In this document: positions 58,567 to 64,000 of the stretch, piece after piece | How the letters are laid out: the number at the start of each line of letters is the position of its first letter | Position numbering within the stretch: position 1 is the first letter of the stretch | From: an uncultured Pseudomonadota bacterium | GTDB lineage: Bacteria > Myxococcota_A > UBA796 > SXON01 | DNA length: 64,000 nucleotides | Direction of reading: 5' to 3' | Assembly (NCBI GenBank): GCA_903875225.1 | Contig: CAIQVJ010000007.1 | Span: 89,795 to 153,794 of the forward strand | Translations under genes and position numbers: made by a program | Notes under the pieces: generated by a model | The model's database searches: none | What the model saw: the letters and a program-made list of their open reading frames with translations, nothing else | Told to the model about the DNA's origin: nothing

Positions 58567-61362
58567 ATGACGCGTCTCTCTCTGCTGTTGGTCCTTCCGC
58601 TCGGCGCGACCGCCTGTTCCAACCTGAAGGACCATGGCTGGTTGGGGACGAACGGGCAGATCGACACAGCCGACGCGGACGCCGACACCGATGCGGACGG
58701 TGACACGGACACCGACGCGGACGCCGACACCGACACCGCGCCCGACACCGATACCGACACCGATGCGGACACCGACACGGACGCCGACGGAGACACGGAC
58801 ACCGACACCGACGCCGATCCCCTGACCTTCGACGGTCCGGGCGACGTCGTGACCTACGAGACCGACACCGGCGGGTTCGCCGACGTGCCGCTCGGCGACG
58901 TGTCGGGCGAGTCCAACCAGGATGAGGAGTTCTACCTGGTGGTGGTGAACACCAACGTCGACGACGGGGGGTACCGCCTGCGGTACGAAGAGGACGCCAC
59001 GAGCGGTCCGCCCGCGCCTCCGGTGGCCGCTCCTCCGCGAGTGAGCGCGAGAGCGACGCCGCGGCGCGCGATCCGCCACGACTTCGCCCCGCCCCCGCCC
59101 TCCGAGGTCCTGACCGCAGCCGACATCGGTCGGACCGAGCACGAATTCCTCGTCCGCAGCGACCTCAATGACACCGGCAAGATCGCCACGGTGAGCGCCA
59201 AGCTGTGGGCGCTCGGCACCTACGTGGAGATCTGGGTGGACACCGACGTGCAGGTGGACTGGGACTACACGTGCGACGGCACCATCGACGAGCCCGCGCG
59301 CTACGACGCCTACGGGTTCAAGAACTGCGACCTCTCGGACGTCGCCGAGATCATCGACACGAACATCGTGCCGAACCTCGAGGGACTGTACGGCGACGTC
59401 TCCGACGTGAACGGCGACAGCCGGGTGAGCGTGCTCATCACGCCGCAATTGAACGCGATCACGCTCACCTCCACGGACGACACGAACTGGACCTCGGTCC
59501 TGCCTTCGTATGCCTCCCCCGAGACGGACCTCGAGCCCTTCGACCGGGTCTCGAACCCGAGCAGCAACGATCAGGAGATCATCTACGTCTACGCCCCGGA
59601 CCCGTACGGCTACTTCAACACGAGCACCGGGCCGAACGGCCCGAGCGTGGCGTCGTACACCGGGTACCAGCTTGCGGGCGAGTTCGCCCGGTCGTTCACC
59701 AAGCTCATCTCCTACAACCAGCATGTCGTCGTCCCCACGGCGGCGGACGGCCTGGCGCACATCCCGGAAGACGAATGGGTGGTGAACGTGCTCGGAACGG
59801 TCGGCGGGGACCTGTGCGGGTTCGGCGCCGCCTACTACGACGACGTCTGGCGCTACCTGGACGCCCCTCACCTCGCCCCGCTCGCGGCCGCGCCCTCGTT
59901 GGGCAGCCTCGAGACCTTGACCTACGGCGCGCAGTACCTCTTCGGGCGCTGGCTCTATGACCGCGCGGAGCTCGACACGACCGGCATGGGGGCGACCACC
60001 CTCGCCGCGATCATGCAGTCCTCCGACACGGAGGGCGTGGACTCCATCGAGGCCGGAACGGGCGAGACCATCGCCGACCTCACGGTGGCCTGGCAGGTCG
60101 GGATGCTCACCACGGGCGTAACGGACAGCACCGGCGCCCCCCTCGTGAGCCCCGCCGACTACGCCCCGATCGCCGACGCGACCACGATCTACGCGCCCCC
60201 TTCGAGCCCCGGCGCCTTCTACGGCGCCAACGGGTACCAGTCGGGCGTGAACCTCAACGGCGAGAACCACCTCTTCCAGGGCGGCACCACCACCTCCCCG
60301 ACCGAGATCACGGACGACCTCGTCACGACGTCCGACCAGTTCAAATTCCTCTACACCCCTGGATTCGAATTCCAGGGCTTCGCCCAGGGGGGCTTCGGCG
60401 TGAGCGTCGTGCGCCTCACCGGCATCACCTACGACCGCGCGGTGATGCGGTTGCAGGCGTCGGGCGAAGGGATGATCGGCGCCGTCATCCGCTGGAACGA
60501 TCCGGTCGACGTGAACTACTCCGTCGAGAACATCTTCTCCAACTTCGACGTGAACGCCCTCGATCTTCCCGCGCTGCCGACCGACGGATCGATCATCACC
60601 GGCGAGGGCAAGATCGACGCGCCCGTGTCGACCTCCGTCGTCGCCTCAGACGGCTCGACGGGCAGCGCTGACGTCGCGGACACCGATCGGTGGCTGCTCG
60701 ACCTGACAGACCGCCGCGCGTCGGATGTCGTTCCCGTGACCGTGTGGCTCAAGCGCCACTTCTCCGACACCGCGGGCAGCGTCGGCCCTGCAGACCCCTG
60801 GGTCGCGATCGTACCGGACGGCTTTCTCCCGGAGCCCTCCTACTCGGGCACCCACACGAACTACACCTGCACGGGCTCGCCCTCCTTCGCCTATCCGTCG
60901 TCGCTCCTGAGCTACCTGTACTCCCAGCAGATGCTGTCGTCGGCGATGTACTCGGACTCCGACTTCCAGCCGTGCGGCACGCCCCCGACCGACACCGAGA
61001 GCGCACCCACCTGCGACATCGACTGGGACCTGGACGGGATCGCCGACGAGAACGAGGCCATGCCCTCCAACCTCCTCGAGCAGATCGAGGTCGCAGACTG
61101 CACCGCGCAGGGCGCGACGAACGACACCTACGTCCAGAGCTACTCGCTCTCCTGGATGGACGCAGACGAGCAGGATGAGGACGACCGCCCGACCCACGAC
61201 TTCGCCAACAACGCCGGCGGGCGGGTGGTGGACGACGCTGGACAGCAGGAGGAAGGCTACGTCCACGCCGATCTGCCCGGCGGGAGGACGTACCTGCTCG
61301 TGGTCGGCGGCAACAGCGATGTCGGCACCTACGAGATCAACGTCCGGCAGACGCTGCACTAG
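58567..61362 (+). CDS. Large lipoprotein resembling an M30 (hyicolysin-like) peptidase with lost zinc motif
   Basis: The 931-residue lipoprotein has signal TRLSLLLVLPLGATAC and a Asp-Thr repeat linker (about 35-85). A NGDSRVSVLITPQLNAITL segment is typical of M30-like peptidases before the active site. Where the HExxH zinc motif is expected, it reads LAGEFARSFTKLISYNQH (about residues 369-386), with Gly replacing the first His and Ser at the second His position. YGAQYLFGRWLYDR follows, also M30-like. It is probably an exported protein with the fold but no peptidase activity. The C-terminal part has a ...DWDLDGIADENEA acidic motif. Confidence 0.78.
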   Translation: MTRLSLLLVLPLGATACSNLKDHGWLGTNGQIDTADADADTDADGDTDTDADADTDTAPDTDTDTDADTDTDADGDTDTDTDADPLTFDGPGDVVTYETDTGGFADVPLGDVSGESNQDEEFYLVVVNTNVDDGGYRLRYEEDATSGPPAPPVAAPPRVSARATPRRAIRHDFAPPPPSEVLTAADIGRTEHEFLVRSDLNDTGKIATVSAKLWALGTYVEIWVDTDVQVDWDYTCDGTIDEPARYDAYGFKNCDLSDVAEIIDTNIVPNLEGLYGDVSDVNGDSRVSVLITPQLNAITLTSTDDTNWTSVLPSYASPETDLEPFDRVSNPSSNDQEIIYVYAPDPYGYFNTSTGPNGPSVASYTGYQLAGEFARSFTKLISYNQHVVVPTAADGLAHIPEDEWVVNVLGTVGGDLCGFGAAYYDDVWRYLDAPHLAPLAAAPSLGSLETLTYGAQYLFGRWLYDRAELDTTGMGATTLAAIMQSSDTEGVDSIEAGTGETIADLTVAWQVGMLTTGVTDSTGAPLVSPADYAPIADATTIYAPPSSPGAFYGANGYQSGVNLNGENHLFQGGTTTSPTEITDDLVTTSDQFKFLYTPGFEFQGFAQGGFGVSVVRLTGITYDRAVMRLQASGEGMIGAVIRWNDPVDVNYSVENIFSNFDVNALDLPALPTDGSIITGEGKIDAPVSTSVVASDGSTGSADVADTDRWLLDLTDRRASDVVPVTVWLKRHFSDTAGSVGPADPWVAIVPDGFLPEPSYSGTHTNYTCTGSPSFAYPSSLLSYLYSQQMLSSAMYSDSDFQPCGTPPTDTESAPTCDIDWDLDGIADENEAMPSNLLEQIEVADCTAQGATNDTYVQSYSLSWMDADEQDEDDRPTHDFANNAGGRVVDDAGQQEEGYVHADLPGGRTYLLVVGGNSDVGTYEINVRQTLH
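58663..58824 (+). repeat. GAC-rich (Asp-Thr) tandem linker repeat
   Basis: Imperfect repeats of GACACCGACGCGGAC-type units encode DADTDTDAD and related runs in the lipoprotein linker after the lipobox. Low-complexity DNA makes a Ser/Val-rich antisense frame (MSVSVS...). Similar Asp/Thr linkers occur in other lipoproteins of the window. Confidence 0.8.
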
Positions 61363-61371
61363 CCGCCGCGC

Positions 61372-62295
61372 ATGTCGGAAGATCGCTGGCGCCTGCCCTG
61401 GGGGCGCCGAACCGTGCCGGGCGAACCCCTCACGCCCCTGACGCCCGCGCAGGAGTGGCGCCGCGCGGGCCTGTGGTTCGCGGCGACCTTCGCCTGCGTG
61501 CTGGTGATGTACAAGCTCGTGTGGGACGACGGCCAGGGAACGGTGCTCGACCCGCTGTGGTTCGCGCTCTCCTTCCTCTCGATCCTCGCGGTGCACGAGG
61601 CCGGACACTACGTCGTGGCGCGGCTGCACGGCTTCGAGCTCTCGCCGCCGCTGTTCATCCCGTTCCCTGCGGGGTTCGGCACGCTGGGGGCGGTCATCCG
61701 GTTGCGCTCCCTCCCGCGGTCGCGTCAGGCGCTGCTGGAGATGGGCGCCGCCGGGCCGCTCGCAGGAGCGCTCGTCGCCTTCGTGATCGTGCTCGTCACG
61801 GTGCCGTGGATGCGCGCCGGGGGGCCCATCCCGCCGGCGTCCGAGATCCTGATCTTCAACGACCCGCCGATCCTCAAGCTCCTGGGGCTGCTGCGGATGG
61901 GGCACGTTCCGGGGCGCTACGACAACTACCACCCGGCCACGCTGGGCGCGTGGATGGGGTGCCTGCTCACCGCCAACAACCTCGTGCCCATCGGCCAGCT
62001 GGATGGCGGTCACGTGATGAACGCGATCCATCCCCGATCCGCCAGGGTGCGCACCTACGGGGTGCTCGGCCTGCTCGTGATCCTCGGCTCCTGGTGGCAT
62101 GGCTGGTGGATCTGGGGGGCCATCGCGGTGCTGGGCGGCGCGTGGCGGCCGCTTCCGGTGCCCGAGAGCCCCGCGCTCACCGCGCGCGCGTGGGCCGTGG
62201 TCGCCCTGGTGGCCGTCGTGTTCGCGCTCACGTTCATGCCGATCCCGATGGAGACCGAGACCACCCCGGCGGCGACCTCCGCAGCCGCGCGATAG
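61372..62295 (+). CDS. M50-family membrane metalloprotease (site-2 protease type)
   Basis: The 307-residue protein has an N-terminal helix, the intramembrane zinc motif HEAGH at 75-79 and the NNLVPIGQLDGGH second motif (LDGG Asp as third zinc ligand), with about six helices. It is in the S2P/SREBP-protease family and cuts membrane-embedded substrates. Only 9 bp separates it from the upstream lipoprotein. The substrate is unknown; a neighbour is possible. Confidence 0.88.
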   Translation: MSEDRWRLPWGRRTVPGEPLTPLTPAQEWRRAGLWFAATFACVLVMYKLVWDDGQGTVLDPLWFALSFLSILAVHEAGHYVVARLHGFELSPPLFIPFPAGFGTLGAVIRLRSLPRSRQALLEMGAAGPLAGALVAFVIVLVTVPWMRAGGPIPPASEILIFNDPPILKLLGLLRMGHVPGRYDNYHPATLGAWMGCLLTANNLVPIGQLDGGHVMNAIHPRSARVRTYGVLGLLVILGSWWHGWWIWGAIAVLGGAWRPLPVPESPALTARAWAVVALVAVVFALTFMPIPMETETTPAATSAAAR

Positions 62296-62304
62296 ACCCC
62301 CGCC

Positions 62305-63306
62305 ATGGGCTTTTTCCTCGCTTGTGTGCTCCACCTCGGGATCGTGCAGGCGCACGCCGAGACCTTCTACGTCGAGGCGGGGAGCTTCGGCTCGCGCGAC
62401 GATGCCGCCGCCGCCGCGGCGTTGGCCCGCAAGGCCGGGATCGACGTCCGGGTCGTGAAGCGGTTCCAGCTCAACCACGGCTTCGAGTTCGTGCTGCTCC
62501 TCGACGGAGTGGAGGACGGCGCGGCCGCGCAAAAGGCAGCGGCGGACCTGGAGAAGGCCACATCCCAGCACGCTTCCGTGCACTCCAGCGGCGGCGCCCC
62601 GACGCCCGACGTTGCCCCCGAGCAGGCCAAGACCGCTGCGCAGTGGGTGTCGCGGGTCTCCGATGGCCTCGGCGGCCCCACCGGTGGCTCGGACGCCCTG
62701 GCCCGCGCGCCCGTGGTGCACTTCGTGTTCGACCGCACGCTGCGCATCGGGGAGAAGGAAGTGACGATGCAGCAGGACTATTGGCGCGACGGAACGAACC
62801 GCAGGCTCGACGTGAAGACCCTGGGGAACGGCACCGACAGCATCGCGGTGACAACCGCGGGCAGCGCGTGGGTGAAGACGGGCACCACGGTCACCCCGCG
62901 CGACATCGGCGTGCTCGTCGGGACGATCGACGCATTCTCTCCCGAGGCGATGCTCACCGTCGCGCTCGGCGCGACAGACCTCCTGCGGGCCCCGGAGGTA
63001 CAGCGATTCACGCTGCTCGAAGGCGGTGACAGCGGAATCCGGCTCGGAACCGGCGGGGACGAGAGCAACGTGGGCCTGGCCTGGATCGACGTGGACCCGA
63101 GCACCGGGTACCTCGCCGGCGTGCGCTTCGTGACCAGCGGCGGGCCCATCGAGTGGGACCTGCGCGCCTGGAAGGAAGTGGCCCCGGGCGTGGTCGTGCC
63201 GACAGACGTCCGCGTTCGTCGCGCAGATGGTCGCCACGAGATCCTGCGCGTCAAAACGTTGGAAGTGTCACAGAAAGCGCCGGACGGGCTGTTCGCGGCA
63301 CCGTGA
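62305..63306 (+). CDS. Exported protein with SPOR-like N-terminal domain
   Basis: The 333-residue protein has signal GFFLACVLHLGIVQAHA. A segment FYVEAGSFGSRDDAAAAAALARKAGIDVRVV then resembles a SPOR peptidoglycan-binding repeat (YVxxGSFxxxxxA...L). The C-terminal about 200 residues form a beta-rich domain of unknown type with a possible lipoprotein-assay-like WRDGTNRRLDVKT. It starts 9 bp after the M50 gene. A cell-wall location is likely; function unknown. Confidence 0.7.
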   Translation: MGFFLACVLHLGIVQAHAETFYVEAGSFGSRDDAAAAAALARKAGIDVRVVKRFQLNHGFEFVLLLDGVEDGAAAQKAAADLEKATSQHASVHSSGGAPTPDVAPEQAKTAAQWVSRVSDGLGGPTGGSDALARAPVVHFVFDRTLRIGEKEVTMQQDYWRDGTNRRLDVKTLGNGTDSIAVTTAGSAWVKTGTTVTPRDIGVLVGTIDAFSPEAMLTVALGATDLLRAPEVQRFTLLEGGDSGIRLGTGGDESNVGLAWIDVDPSTGYLAGVRFVTSGGPIEWDLRAWKEVAPGVVVPTDVRVRRADGRHEILRVKTLEVSQKAPDGLFAAP

Positions 63307-63332
63307 GTCCAGCCCGGACTCGTCCCGATGAC

Positions 63333-63360
63333 TTGACACCCCCGCCCCTCACGTTAAACC
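63333..63360 (+). promoter_or_regulatory. Promoter of the tRNA-tuf operon
   Basis: A perfect -35 TTGACA (63333-63338) is followed after 16 bp by TAAACC (63355-63360) or, at 15 bp, TTAAAC. The first tRNA starts 44 bp downstream. A strong -35 and the GC-rich leader between (GCTGCCGCCGG) fit a stable-RNA promoter and discriminator. Confidence 0.55.
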
Positions 63361-63404
63361 GCTGCCGCCGGTGGAGTAACCCCAGGGCGTGTCCTCCGGC
63401 ACGC

Positions 63405-63477
63405 GCTGGTGTAGCTCAACTGGTAGAGCAGCTGTTTTGTAAGCAGCAGGTTGCGGGTTCAAGTCCCACCACTAGCT
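63405..63477 (+). tRNA. tRNA-Thr (anticodon TGT)
   Basis: Acceptor GCTGGTG pairs with CACTAGC (one G-T wobble). The D-arm is GCTC..GAGC. Anticodon stem GCTGT/GCAGC has loop TTTGTAA (anticodon TGT), and the T-arm is GCGGG TTCAAGT CCCAC (one wobble or mismatch). CCA is not encoded. It is first in the Thr-Tyr-Gly-Thr-tuf cluster. Confidence 0.95.
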
Positions 63478-63484
63478 CACCCCT

Positions 63485-63570
63485 GGGCAGATGCCCGAGC
63501 GGCCAATGGGAGCGGGCTGTAAACCCGCCGGCTTATGCCTACAGTGGTTCAAATCCACTTCTGCCCACCA
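63485..63570 (+). tRNA. tRNA-Tyr (anticodon GTA)
   Basis: Acceptor GGGCAGA/TCTGCCC is perfect with encoded ACCA. The anticodon stem is GCGGG/CCCGC and the loop CTGTAAA (anticodon GTA). It has a long class-II variable arm (CGGCTTATGCCT) and T-loop TTCAAAT. It lies 7 bp after tRNA-Thr. Confidence 0.95.
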
Positions 63571-63631
63571 TCTTCGTTCTTTTCAGCACGAGTACCGGTC
63601 ACGCACCTTCCGCGAGGTGCGAGGCCAACGC

Positions 63632-63707
63632 GCGGGCGTAGCTCAGTTGGTAGAGCATCAGCCTTCCAAGCTGAGGGTCACGGGTCCGAATCCCGCCGCC
63701 CGCTCCA
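63632..63707 (+). tRNA. tRNA-Gly (anticodon TCC) with unusual T-loop
   Basis: Acceptor GCGGGCG pairs with CGCCCGC and CCA is encoded. The anticodon stem is TCAGC/GCTGA with loop CTTCCAA (anticodon TCC). The T-loop reads TCCGAAT, with C at position 55 where almost all tRNAs have U (pseudouridine 55). The T-stem has an A-C mismatch at its base. It could be a real variant or a sequence error; the rest is canonical. Confidence 0.9.
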
Positions 63708-63714
63708 CATTTCA

Positions 63715-63789
63715 GCCCTTCTAGCTCAGGGGTAGAGCACCCCCTTGGTAAGGGGGAGGCCTCGAGTTCAAATCTCGAGAAGGGCTCCA
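63715..63789 (+). tRNA. tRNA-Thr (anticodon GGT)
   Basis: Acceptor GCCCTTC/GAAGGGC with discriminator T and encoded CCA. Anticodon stem CCCCC/GGGGG, loop TTGGTAA (anticodon GGT). T-arm TCGAG TTCAAAT CTCGA. It lies 7 bp after tRNA-Gly and about 70 bp before tuf. Order Thr-Tyr-Gly-Thr-tuf matches the classic bacterial tufB operon. Confidence 0.95.
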
Positions 63790-63860
63790 TTTTCGCATGG
63801 TCGGTCCGCCGATCTTTCGTCTCACCTGAATTCGCCTTCACGAGGGCGCGGAGCAAGAGC

Positions 63861-64000
63861 ATGGCCAAGGCAAAATTCGAGCGCAACAAGCCGCACGTCA
63901 ACATCGGCACCATCGGCCACGTTGACCATGGCAAGACGTCCCTGACGGCCGCGATCACCAAGGTGCTCGCGAAGTCGGGCGGTGCGACGTACACGGCCTA
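63861..64000 (+). CDS. tuf: Elongation factor Tu (5' part, cut by the window edge)
   Basis: The start [28 protein letters not shown] is unmistakable EF-Tu, including the P-loop GHVDHGKT. Only 46 codons are present. GGAGC lies 7-12 nt upstream of the ATG. EF-Tu delivers aminoacyl-tRNA to the ribosome. It is co-transcribed with the four tRNAs, as in many bacteria. Confidence 0.98.
   Translation, partial: MAKAKFERNKPHVNIGTIGHVDHGKTSLTAAITKVLAKSGGATYTA

Noticed and set aside
58515-58808. Ser/Val-rich N-terminal extension of epmA (MSVSVSPSAS...)
   Set aside because: It is the antisense of the Asp-Thr repeat in the lipoprotein linker. The family start is at the ATG 58514.
58663-58824. CRISPR-like tandem repeats
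   Set aside because: The units are short, irregular and in frame with the lipoprotein; there are no unique spacers.
60646-63237. 863-aa minus-strand ORF over the M50 and SPOR-like genes
   Set aside because: Shadow of three good plus-strand genes; composition is His/Arg/Gln-rich without motifs.

Overview
The window is about 64 kb of GC-rich bacterial chromosome with no mobile elements, CRISPR arrays or rRNA. It most resembles a Myxococcota-type (former Deltaproteobacteria) genome. The reasons are MopE-like Asp/Cys repeat proteins, one protein with a MYXO-CTERM-like tail (Gly/Cys segment, hydrophobic helix, RRRR), many Asp/Thr-rich lipoproteins, two Hanks-type Ser/Thr kinases fused to TPR-like or ATPase-like regions, futalosine-pathway menaquinone genes, and frequent TTG/GTG starts with 4-nt start/stop overlaps. 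This placement comes from gene content, not from a database search. Gene density is very high. No gap longer than about 230 bp lacks a gene, except that the first 140 bp hold only a doubtful edge fragment.

Region by region: 0.1-3.6 kb is a TetR - DHA2-type MFS pump - HlyD adaptor drug-efflux operon on the minus strand. 3.7-7.2 kb holds a lipoprotein and a membrane-anchored Ser/Thr kinase. 7.3-9.4 kb is a plus-strand operon of two small membrane proteins, an ApbE flavin transferase and a ferric-reductase-like membrane protein. 9.4-17.8 kb has two P-type ATPases (Ca2+-type and Mg2+-type), a large polytopic membrane protein and an L,D-transpeptidase. 18-21 kb has a degenerate GGDEF protein translationally coupled to a lipoprotein, divergent from tlyA. 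21-24.6 kb has a PlsC acyltransferase, a DUF2817/M14-like protein, an SDR and the N-end-rule transferase Bpt. 24.6-31.5 kb is a divergent pair of MopE-repeat lipoproteins, one ending in a C-type lectin domain. The other is a 1845-residue protein containing an exact 537-bp tandem super-repeat, a predicted beta-helix and a Gly-rich tail.

Downstream, 32-35 kb has a PLP enzyme coupled to a GH1 lipoprotein and a DUF502 protein. 35.7-41 kb has a giant kinase, a VOC protein and the MYXO-CTERM-type MopE protein. 41-44.7 kb is a menaquinone operon (a MqnA-MqnC fusion, MqnX and MqnP) with a 9-bp dyad in its leader. 45-49.7 kb holds a DUF2400 protein, DUF2809, a glycosyltransferase-like protein, pgsA and a lytic transglycosylase. 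49.7-55 kb has a DUF547 lipoprotein, a DksA-like protein, an outer-membrane protein and pntAB. 55-58.5 kb has a lipoprotein, a pseudopilin, a FabG-like SDR and EpmA. 58.5-63.3 kb is a compact run of a lipoprotein resembling an inactive M30 peptidase, an M50 site-2 protease and a SPOR-like protein. The window ends with tRNA-Thr(TGT)-Tyr(GTA)-Gly(TCC)-Thr(GGT) and the start of tuf.

The main themes are cell-envelope building and surface proteins (lipoproteins, MopE-repeat proteins, lipid and peptidoglycan enzymes), respiratory redox functions (menaquinone, transhydrogenase, flavin transfer) and translation. The most unusual items are the 537-bp super-repeat, the MopE/C-type lectin lipoprotein, the MqnA-MqnC fusion, the ApbE module without a visible flavin acceptor, the apparently dead M30-like lipoprotein beside a site-2 protease, and a recurring DTG/DTA motif next to membrane anchors.
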